A stretch of DNA of 37,662 bases from Pseudopithomyces maydicus (Eukaryota > Ascomycota > Dothideomycetes > Pleosporales > Didymosphaeriaceae), in contig CM049194.1 in NCBI GenBank assembly GCA_026873275.1, positions 1 to 37,662 of the forward strand, given 5' to 3'. The notes under the pieces were generated by a model. That model saw only the letters and a list, made by a program, of their open reading frames with translations, was not told the origin of the DNA and searched no databases. Below are positions 29,454 through 37,662 of this stretch, one piece after another; position 1 is the first letter of the stretch; every line of letters starts with the position of its first letter. Position numbers and translations under genes: made by a program.

Positions 29454-30206
29454 TTAATTTTTATATCATGACTTTATAAATTTTTGTATTTTTTCTTTAC
29501 AGAACATATATACCATTTTACCTGTTATATAATATTTTCTAATTTTACTATATAATCTATAATATTCTCATATAAACAAGACTGTACTAGTAATTATAGT
29601 AGGTATTACAATATCAGGCATATAAAAATTTGATAAATCAATATCTATTAAGTTAAAATAAATAAAAAATGAAAATATTGTTAACGATACGCTAAATAGA
29701 ATAGGACTGTATGAAGTAATAAAAGGAATAATGATATTTTTATTTTCTTCAACAGCTTTTTTCTCTTCTATTGCTTTTATTATCTCATCATATTCACTTT
29801 TTAGTTCCTTTCTTTGATTATTAATTATTCTAATTTCTCTTTTTAAATAATCAGATAATTCATGAAGACCTTCTCTAGAAGTATTACCGCTTTCTTCGTC
29901 AAAATATTCAGGGTAAGCTTGCCTAATTTCTTTCAAAGCTCCATTTTTACTATCAGCATGCATACGGCTTATAACTTCAGCTCTATCTGAATCTTTTAGA
30001 TCGGAAACTAAACCATCTACTTCATCTTTAGAATTCTTTAATTCATCAACTACTTTCTTTTTTTCTGATAAAAGCTCTTTAATAGATTTATTATCCCAAA
30101 GACCCGATTGTAAAGGTATACTTTTAAATCCGTGTGGGGAAGGGTTATGCAGGAATAAGTCTCAAAATTTTAAAGTACGCAATATTATTATTGCTCCTGA
30201 AGTCAT
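29454..30206 (-). CDS. orf250, unknown membrane protein overlapping cox2
   Basis: A 250-residue ORF starts at ATG 30206, inside the last codons of cox2 (19-base overlap, different frame), and ends at TAA 29454. Five TGA codons are read as Trp. Residues 20-34 read HNPSPHGFKSIPLQS, strikingly like the Cox1 C-terminus [16 protein letters not shown]. Residues about 42-82 and 125-157 are charged and helical, likely coiled coil (SEKKKVVDELKNSKDEV; QRKELKSEYDEIIKAIEEKK). Two hydrophobic spans follow (about 158-183 and 197-213), then a basic tail. I do not recognise a family. Overlap with cox2 suggests expression from the cox1-cox2 message. It could be a real gene or a domesticated or decaying mobile ORF. 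Confidence 0.75.
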
Positions 30207-30979
30207 GACAAAAAGTTAACTAAAGGTACTGATTCTACTACAATAGGCATAGAACTGTGTAATATACCACATATTTCTGAACATTGACCATAAAATGTAC
30301 CCAATCTGTTTATAAGAACAGAGAATTGATTTAATCTTCCAGGGTATGCATCACATTTAACTCCTAAAGCAGGTATAGCAAATGAATGAATAACATCTGC
30401 AGCAGTAAGAATAAATCTAGTGTGTGTAATTTCTGGAAGAATTACTCTGTTATCAACTTCTAACATTCTTAAACTTCCTTCTTCTAAGTCTGATTCTGGC
30501 ACTAAGTATGAATCAAACTCTACAAAGTCCCCATCACTATTTAAGAAATCTGGGTATTCATAGCTTCAATATCATTGGTGTCCTTCTGCTAATACAGATA
30601 ATGAAGGGTCTGTAACCTCATCCATTAAGTATAATAGTTTGAAAGAAGGGAAAGCAATTAATACTAAAATTAAGGCTGGAGTTATTGTTCAAATTAATTC
30701 TATTAATGTACCGTGGTTAAGATATTTATTACTAATAGGAGATCTAGAACTTTGGAAATTTCTAATAATTGCTCCTTGTATTCAACCAACAGCAAATAAA
30801 ATAGCTACTAAGTAGTACATAATGTTATCATGTAATTCTATAAGAGCTTCCATTTGTGGACTAGCACTATCTTGGAAATAAAGCCCTCAAGCTCTAGGAG
30901 CATCACAGTTAATGCTACCTAATAAATTTGCAGCTCATCCTAATACAATACCAGCTATACTTACACTTTGTAATGGTAA
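30188..30979 (-). CDS. cox2: cytochrome c oxidase subunit 2, fused in frame to cox1
   Basis: Complex IV subunit carrying the CuA centre. The CuA ligands are present: H in ADVIHSFAIPALG, then GQCSEICGILHSSM with both cysteines, Glu, His and Met. The aromatic stretch GHQWYWSYEYPDF is intact. The end FLSWLQEQ and TAA at 30188 are normal. There is no stop between cox1 and cox2 and no ATG before the conserved mature N-terminus (DAPRAWGLYFQDSASPQME). The sequence passes from the Cox1 end PLQS through about 19 linker residues (VSIAGIVLGWAANLLGSIN). Here 30979 is simply the first codon after that PLQS. Separation probably occurs by proteolysis, as Cox2 leader peptides are normally removed; this is inference. 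Confidence 0.95.
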
Positions 30980-33914
30980 GCTAGTAAAGGCATGAGGTTT
31001 AGGTGGGTTATGTAAAGCTCATTCTAAACCAGGAGCACATTTATCTTTAAGTATACGTAAATAATCACTGAATAGTTGAGGAACTGCTCAAGGGTACCCA
31101 AAAACAGCTTTACCTTTTACTAATTGTAAGTACACTATGTGTAAGAATAGTGCAGTAGCAGCAACAGATATAAGTGAACCAACACTACTAACAAAGTTTC
31201 AACCTGTGAAAGCGTCAGGGTAATCACTTACTCTACGAGGCATTCCTTGTAAACCTAAGAAATGTTGAGGGAAGAAAGTTAAATTAACCCCAGCAAATAA
31301 AACTCAGAAATGAGCTTTAGAGTATAATAAGTTATAATCTAATCCTAATATTTTAGGTATTCAGAAATATCATCCACTGTATAAGGCAAATACAGCACCC
31401 ATACTTAATACATAGTGGAAATGAGCAACTACGTAGTAAGTATCGTGGAAAGCAATATCAAGAGATGCATTAGCAAGAACTACACCTGAAAGTCCTCCAA
31501 TTGTAAACATAAATACAAAACCTAATGCAAATAATAAGGATGGTACTAAATGTAAAGAACCCCCGTAACAAGTGGCTAATCACGAGAATATTTTAATACC
31601 TGTAGGTACTGCAATAATTAAAGTTGCTGCAGTAAAGTATGCTCTAGTATCAACATCTAGACCAACAGTGTACATGTGATGACTTCAAACTACAAATCCT
31701 AAAATTCCAATAGAACACATAGCATAAACCATACCTAAATATCCAAACACACTTTTATTTGAGTTAGATGAAATTACAGTACTAATTATACCAAATCCTG
31801 GTATAATTAAAATATAAACCTCTGGATGACCAAAGAATCAGAAAAGATGTTGGTATAAAATAGGATCACCACCACCAGCTACTTCAAAGAATGATGTATT
31901 GAAATTACGATCTGTCAATACCATAGTAATTCCACCAGCAAGCACGGGTAATGATAATAATAATAAAACAGCTGTAATAACAACAGCTCATGCGAATAGT
32001 ATTAATTTATGTAATCTTATACCAGGACTTCTCATATTAAAAGTAGTTGTCATAAAATTCATAGCTCCTAGTAAACTAGATATACCAGATAAATGTAACC
32101 CGAATATAGCTAAATCAACACTTGGACCACTATGACTTTGGATTCCTGATAAAGGTGGGTAAAGAGTTCATCCTGTACCTACACCATTTTCAATTCCACC
32201 TGCAAATAAGAATAGTACAATACTAGGTATTAAAGATAAATAACTAATATTATTTAGTCTAGGGAATCCCATATCAGGACCTCCTAAACCTAAAGGAAGT
32301 AAGAAATTACCAAAACCTCCTATTAAAGCTGGCATACGCTTCACCATTAATTTTCATTAATGCGCGGACTATATCTTTACCTGTAATTTATAATTTCCAT
32401 TAAATATGTCATTTATTGTTTTGAAGTATTATGTTATTATGAAAAAAATAACTTAAATATGTTTATTATAGATTACTAAGGTATTCACGTGTAGTCTCTG
32501 AAGAACCTACTCTATAAAAGCGTTTAATGCTACATGAGCCCTTTTATATTTGGTTTCCGGCTGATTGCCTAATCCTTTGAAATGTGACTGTATTATGCCG
32601 CTTTTATATCAAATAAAGTCTGCATTACTAGTTCCAAAGGCTCTAAAGGGATTCCAGCAAACAGTGAATGTAAAGTAAGATATTTCTACCTTACCCGGCC
32701 ATGCCTTTTTTATATTAAATTTTATAAGTAAATTTTCATTTACCTCGATAATAACCTGATTTATCCCCTTTTAAATATCCTCTGATAACTTGACGATCAC
32801 CTTTTAAATGTTTAGCTAAACTATTTAAAGAATCAAATTCTAAATTTTTCTTAGGCTCGTCTTTAAACTCCGCTAAGATAGATTTAGCTGCAGGGTGTTT
32901 AACGTTATATACATCTCGTTTTTCTGAAACTAGAGTTTGAATTCTATCTAAATCAAGTAAATTAGTCTCAGGTGATTCTTCTATTAAATCTAAAGAATAA
33001 AAGAAAGTATCTAGATATGTATTACCTAAGTTTAAACAATCATTTAACGTTTCATGGTGTATATTTATCAAACTATATACCTGTTGTTTTGAGTCAAAGA
33101 TATATAGCAAAGTAAAGTCTTCAACATTATACATATATACTGGGGTACCTCTTTGTTTACGGAGTTTATTCCGCATTTCTTGACTCATTGATTCATGGTA
33201 CCCAGAACTACTAGCTACCAGATCTACATTAAGATTTGGTTTCAAAGTATCAATAAAATGTTGTTCAAGTCCCACTACCTCCTCTAAACTAGAAGTATCC
33301 TTCATAATATAAATAGTTAACTTAATATTACTAAAACCATATTTATTTAAATAACGTAAAACTCTTCGTGATTTAGTATTAATAATAGACGGCATAAAAT
33401 AAGAACTTATTCTATTATATAAATTAATGGAATGTCCTACGTACATATGTTTTCCGTCTAAAGTTTCTCATACGTAGACACCTTTTTGTTTTTTAGTCAC
33501 TTTAAGTATAATACCCCTATTATTAAAAGGATCATCTACTAAGACTTTAATATATGTGTGTTTTTTATCATCTTCATTAGGGTTTTTATTGTTATCATCT
33601 TTATTGTTATCAGATTCGTTTGTTAAGGACAAACTGTTATTATCACTATTCACCTCCTTAAAAAAGGTAAAAGTTTGCGAATTTAATAAAAAATATTTTT
33701 CGACCATAAAGAATATCATTATTATCGCGTGAGCTGTTATAATACTGTTATATAATTGATTATCTGCAATAAATTGTACACCAGGTCCAGACAACTCTAA
33801 TCTGATCAATACAGAAAAGGCAGTACCTACTAATCCTGAAAATAATGCAAAAATTAAATATAAAACACCAATATCTTTAGCATTAGATGATAAAAATCAT
33901 CTTTCAAATCACAT
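30980..33914 (-). CDS. cox1: cytochrome c oxidase subunit 1 (two exons), continuing into cox2
   Basis: Catalytic subunit of complex IV. Exon 1 is 33703-33914 from [20 protein letters not shown] to [12 protein letters not shown]; exon 2 begins at 32336 with [16 protein letters not shown]. Key motifs: [16 protein letters not shown] (CuB His and the His-Tyr cross-link), [34 protein letters not shown] (heme ligands). The spliced cox1 part is 523 residues, normal, ending [14 protein letters not shown], where most fungi have a stop. Here the frame stays open into cox2, giving a 786-codon fused ORF. The start ATG 33914 fits the family, although the frame is open further upstream. No frame break. Confidence 0.96.
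32337..33702 (-). other. cox1 group I intron
   Basis: 1366 bases interrupt the Val codon between ...IIMIFFM and MPALIGG. The 5' exon ends in T and the intron ends in G. Its 3' part has AAGATATAGTCCG, the classic group I P7 (S) element, near 32366-32378 on the minus strand. It encodes a GIY-YIG endonuclease in frame with exon 1. Confidence 0.88.
32715..33702 (-). CDS. intronic GIY-YIG homing endonuclease
   Basis: The intron ORF continues the frame of cox1 exon 1 and ends at TAA 32715. Its N-terminal part is low in complexity (Asn/Asp/Ser-rich [18 protein letters not shown]), followed by the nuclease core [17 protein letters not shown] (GIY...YVG), the catalytic arginine in [10 protein letters not shown] and glutamate in [16 protein letters not shown]. 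Then come NUMOD-like DNA-binding repeats ([31 protein letters not shown]) and the end YYRGKWKFTYKI. Intact; it would promote intron homing. It is probably released from a precursor made by reading exon 1 into the intron. Confidence 0.9.
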
Positions 33915-34232
33915 AGAAATACCGGAAGATTTTATAGTTAAATCTTTATAAGAATTTTCACTTAAAATTATATTGTTTACTTGAGAGGAGTGGGTCAAAA
34001 TCCTTCTAAGTAATAGCGTATTTTAAATTAAAAAAAAGATTTTTTTTTAAAGTATAAAAAGTATTTTATTTTTATTGCACTCTAGCTATTTTTTTTCACA
34101 AATTTTTAGTTTAAGCCACTTAAATCTATTAGAAAAATATATATTTTTAAATTTATTTATCTTCAAAAAAGTACAGAGAGGTTTATTTTTAATATAAATA
34201 TTATAAAAAAGTCAATAGTTAATCTAACCTTA
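33915..34232. other. spacer upstream of cox1
   Basis: About 320 bases with long T and A runs. The cox1 frame stays open for a few dozen codons upstream of the ATG but without conserved sequence. No gene is seen. Confidence 0.5.
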
Positions 34233-34303
34233 AGGGATATGAAGGATTCGAACCTTAAATATATGATCTGCAATCACTATGCACAGCCTTATGCTCACAT
34301 CCC
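34233..34303 (-). tRNA. trnC: tRNA-Cys (GCA)
   Basis: Minus-strand cloverleaf: acceptor GGGATGT/ATATCCC, anticodon arm GTGA-TTGCAGA-TCAT (anticodon GCA), T arm AAGG-TTCGAAT-CCTT. It is the only complete tRNA on the minus strand, upstream of cox1. Confidence 0.88.
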
Positions 34304-34784
34304 GTTTTGTTTTATATAATTTATATAACCTATATAAAGTGGATTACCTTATCCTGTTACATGGTTTTTACTGTCTAATTAATATAATTACATATTATAT
34401 CAAATCATATAAGCTTATTTATAAATAGCTCTAATTTAACTAATATGCTTATATATTTTAACAAAATAGATAAGCTTTTCTATATAAATAGATATCTAAT
34501 CTAATAAGAATTAACTCTTCTTTAAGAATACAATTTTTAACAATACACTTTTAATTAAAAATACAAGGTATTATATATGGTCTAATTAAAAGTATAGTTA
34601 TAAAAAAATCATTCTTATAGCCTATTGTATTTATAAATAAGTATTACATTACTAGATAATTCTATTAACAATGTAGGGTATTTATCCATAATATTCTTTA
34701 TTATAAAAGAGCAAAAAAATAAAATGTAACTATACTATATAGGTATAATATATACCCTAAAATATAAGATAAGTTCATATAATT
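34304..34784. other. spacer between the dpo fragment and trnC
   Basis: AT-rich, with many short palindromic ATA/TAT runs. No ORF continues the DNA polymerase fragment (no motif B or C visible) and no other gene is supported. Confidence 0.5.
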
Positions 34785-36326
34785 TTATTCTCAAATATCA
34801 ATCTTATAAAAATCATTAGTATCTTCTCCTAGACCTAGGTAACCTGTATCTACATAATATTTAAAGTTATCATAATATTTAAAGTTATCATAAGATTTAT
34901 TGAATTGATAACCTTTAATTATTTCGATAATATAACCGTTCTTTTTAGCAAATTTTAATTCTTCACTAAAGTATCAACCTTTTCAATAACCTAATGGATA
35001 TAATACTCTATATTTAGTTCTATAAGGTAATAATCCTAAATAACCTTCATCCGGAGTCTTTATTTTACAATAAAAGAATCCGAAGAAAGAATCGTCTAAT
35101 AACACAGGTTTATCAAAATAACCTATGAATTTAGATGTAAGACCAGGCATGGCATTATAAGAAGCATAAGGATATAATGAATTAACATCATAGTAATTCA
35201 AGTTAGTACCTCTAGGTATATAAACCTCTGTTATACCACCAAAATAGGCATTTTTAATATCTTCATAGATCGAATGGTTATTAATGTAAGGGATTTTACT
35301 TATATTCTCCTCATTAACAAAATTCTTCAAATAAATATCGGATGCTAATTTAGAAACTGTTAAAGAATTAACTAAGTCAACTTTAAAATGTTTGTGTAAA
35401 CTTCTATTAGAGTTAAGTATCTGATATAAAGAAATTAAATCTTTTTCTAAATATTTTAAACTTTCTTGTTTAAAGTCTCAATTACTAATAAAAATCTTAT
35501 TATATTCTTTACTATCACTAAAATCATAGTATGAAATATCAGGAGTATTTCCTTTATAGAAAAGTGTATCTTCATTAACAAATCTATGTGGAAAATCACC
35601 TTTTTGAGTATCAACTTTATATTTTAAAGCCAGATCTTTTAAACTACTAGGAAAAATAGCACAACTATCACAAATAGTAATGGTATACTTTGTTTTATTT
35701 ACCTTTTTACTTATTTGTATTTTTAATATATCTTTTTTCCTAAATACAGTTTTAATATCAAATAAAATAGAATTATTCAAATCAAGAGTTGAGAACATTT
35801 CAAGTGGTAAAGAATCATTTGTAGTAGAAGATTGATTTTGTTTAAATTTATAAACTAAATTATTATAATTAATAATATCTTTCCTATTTGTAAAATCAAA
35901 ATCCTCAAATAATTTTTTATTAACACTAGTTTTATCTAATAAACTAGTATTATAATTAAACACTTCTTTATTATGAATACCTACGAGATGATTAAAATCA
36001 TTAATTTGTTTATTAATATCTTTTACTAAATTATTGTATTTATATAATACAGGAAGTAGTATTTTAGCATCATATCTACCGGAATTATGGCAATACCAAG
36101 TGATATCTTTATATTTAGGCTCAAACATTTTATTTAAACATCTAAAAACATTTAGAAAACTATATTTATCTTTATTAATATAGAACATTTGTGGTTTATC
36201 ATCTTCTAAAGAATAAAAACCTAAAGCGTAAATTATAGAGCTATTACCTTTAATAAAAACTTCAATATCAAAAGTTCCAATCCTATTATTAGGTATAGCA
36301 GTTATTCTCTTATTTTTATTATTTAA
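34785..36326 (-). pseudogene. dpo: truncated family B (plasmid-type) DNA polymerase
   Basis: Open frame of about 513 codons, with TGA as Trp, related to the protein-primed DNA polymerases of mitochondrial linear plasmids. All three exonuclease motifs are present: Exo I GTFDIEVF (near 36270), Exo II WYCHNSGRYDAKIL, Exo III KYLEKDLISLYQIL. Polymerase motif A, YDVNSLYPYASYN, follows. The protein then ends soon after (DTNDFYKIDIWE, TAA 34785), before motif B (KxxxNSxYG) and motif C (DTD), so it cannot be an active polymerase. No ATG precedes Exo I; the upstream side dissolves into a 24-bp repeat. A 21-bp duplication gives YDNFKYYDNFKYY near the end. It is a relic of plasmid integration. Confidence 0.88.
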
Positions 36327-36412
36327 TTATTTATTATTTTATTTATTTATTTATTATTTTATTTATTTATTTATTATTTTATTTATTTATTTATTATTTT
36401 ATTTATTTATAT
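36318..36412. repeat. 24-bp AT tandem repeat, about 4 copies
   Basis: Unit TTATTATTTTATTTATTTAT, overlapping the upstream edge of the dpo fragment. With the next repeat it forms the divergent region between the two transcription domains. Confidence 0.85.
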
Positions 36413-36539
36413 ATAAATACATAGTAATGTAATAATATCGAATGTGTGTATTATATAATAAGTACTAAAAATATCTTATTACAGAGTAATCTAAGGATAT
36501 TGATAATATATTAGTACAAAATTAGCAGGTATATTATGT

Positions 36540-36645
36540 GATAAATACTAAATTTTATACTAGATACTATATTTCATAATAGATACTATATTTTATAATA
36601 GATACTATATTTTATAATAGATACTATACTTTATAATAAATACTA
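36540..36645. repeat. 21-bp tandem repeat, 5 copies
   Basis: Unit close to ATAATAGATACTATATTTT. It lies in the divergent region 36327-36885, which has no gene and separates the minus-strand dpo from the plus-strand trnR. Promoters for both domains, or an origin, could be here, but no consensus is recognisable to me. Confidence 0.8.
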
Positions 36646-36885
36646 CCCATTGGACTAGTATAGTATATACTAAAATAGTATATGTTACTATATTGAACGA
36701 ATATAAAGTAATAAATTGAATGAGTATATAAATACATGGAATGAATAAATAGTAATTCATTGAATGATTATATAAATACATTGCAACAATTTATATTAAT
36801 ACATAGTAATGTAAATGTGAATCTTAGATTTTAAATTACAAACTGTTGTAATATTTTAAACTAAAAACATTTATTACATCATAAA

Positions 36886-36956
36886 TTCTTATTAGTTTAA
36901 TGGTAGAACAAGATACTTCTAATATCTGAATCTAAGTTCGAGTCTTAGATAAGAAT
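36886..36956 (+). tRNA. trnR: tRNA-Arg (UCU)
   Basis: Acceptor TTCTTAT/ATAAGAA, anticodon arm AGATA-CTTCTAA-TATCT (anticodon TCT), T arm TCTAAG-TTCGAGT-CTTAGA. First gene of the plus-strand domain, 66 bases before rns. It closely resembles tRNA-Arg(CCU) at 15403-15473. Confidence 0.87.
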
Positions 36957-37022
36957 ATTTATAAAAAAACAAATTGTTAACCTATTTTTTACTAAAATTA
37001 GTTGGTGCAATTTTTTTATATT

Positions 37023-37662
37023 TGAGTTTGATGATGGCTCTGATTGAACGCTATGCAAATGCTTGACACATGCTAATCGAACGTCAATATTTAATTTGTT
37101 AAAATTATGTATATTGAAGTGGTGTACAGGTGAGTAAGAGGTGTTATAGCTACCTAAGAGTAAGGCAAAATAAATCCCTTATACTAACTATTTGTTTTTA
37201 TATATTAATACTAAATCTAACCACCACCACCCCACCCTGCTAAATTGAAGGTTAGGTTAATAGGTTAATAGATAATAATAGAATATGTTTTTGAAAGAAA
37301 AAGTATTTCGCTCTTAGTTGATTATTAATAACCATCGGATAAGTAGTAGGTATGGTAATGTCATAGTTAGCTTATGTCCGTAGCCATGACTGAGAGGTCT
37401 ATTGGCCACACTGGGTCTGAAAAACCCCAGTGCGTATAGTACAGCAGTGAGGGATTTTGGTCAATGGCCTAACGGCTGAACCAGCAACTTGCAGGAATGA
37501 GAGTTAATATAAATGATTTATTAACTTGCTTGACTAGGTCTTATAAAATTCTGGATAAAGCTTATAATGAAAACTTTATATCTATAGGTCTCGGCCAAAT
37601 CTTGTGCCAGCAGCCGCGGTAAGACAAGGGAGACGAGTGTTAGTCATCTTTAACAGGTATAT
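37023..37662 (+). rRNA. rns: small-subunit rRNA, 5' part
   Basis: The 5' domain of the small-subunit rRNA starts around the sequence GAGTTTGATGATGGCTCTGAT, the counterpart of the universal 27F site. The 530-loop GTGCCAGCAGCCGCGGTAA is at about 37602. The gene runs off the window end and resumes at base 1. A short lineage-specific insert rich in CCACC lies near 37220. The exact 5' end is approximate. Confidence 0.95.

Noticed and set aside
31899..32135. Plus-strand ORF opposite cox1
   Set aside because: It is a shadow of cox1 exon 2, as are similar ORFs opposite atp6 (25636-25839) and in rns (143-352).

Overview
This window looks like a complete circular fungal mitochondrial genome, opened inside the small-subunit rRNA gene. 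The first bases continue the rRNA that the last bases begin. It is AT-rich, TGA is read as tryptophan (a tRNA-Trp with anticodon UCA is present, and TGA sits at conserved Trp positions in every gene), and it carries the usual respiratory genes plus rps3 and an RNase P RNA. The tRNA blocks on both sides of rnl (K G D S W I R S P before; T M M L E A F L Q H M after) are the order typical of Pezizomycotina (filamentous Ascomycota). No atp8 or atp9 is visible and cox1 runs into cox2 without a stop. From memory both traits are reported in Pleosporales (for example Parastagonospora nodorum), so a Dothideomycete of that type is my best guess. The species is not identified.

Layout. Plus strand, 36.9 kb through the origin to 18.3 kb: trnR(UCU), rns, a tRNA-like element, repeats, trnY, a decayed copy of the cob 3' end, trnN, nad6, ten tRNAs, rnl (no intron at its conserved core), eleven tRNAs, a free-standing rps3, rnpB, cob, trnR(CCU), nad4L-nad5. 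Minus strand, 36.3 kb down to 19.0 kb: a dpo fragment, trnC, the cox1-cox2 fusion (one intron with a GIY-YIG endonuclease ORF), orf250, a 1.3 kb AT-rich gap, nad4, atp6, a tRNA-like element, cox3 (one ORF-less intron), nad2-nad3, a disrupted unknown ORF, nad1, a second tRNA-like element. So there are two opposed transcription domains, diverging near 36.3-36.9 kb and converging near 18.3-19.0 kb.

The genes encode complex I subunits (nad1-6, nad4L), cytochrome b, the three core cytochrome oxidase subunits, ATP synthase subunit a, and translation and RNA-processing parts (two rRNAs, 26 tRNAs, rps3, RNase P RNA).

Most notable: (1) nad4 has a 62-residue C-terminal tail ending in a CPxC...CPxC zinc-ribbon-like motif; (2) three short tRNA-like structures, two of them near-identical 42-nt forms lacking an anticodon arm, sit at gene ends that have no tRNA; (3) orf250 overlaps the end of cox2 and begins with an imitation of the Cox1 C-terminus; (4) a decayed cob 3' copy; (5) an extra tRNA-Arg(CCU) apparently derived from tRNA-Arg(UCU). 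Five otherwise normal genes (nad6, rps3, nad5, nad3, nad2) carry seven single-base frame breaks in or next to short homopolymers. These look like assembly errors and should be checked before any frame-dependent claim is trusted.
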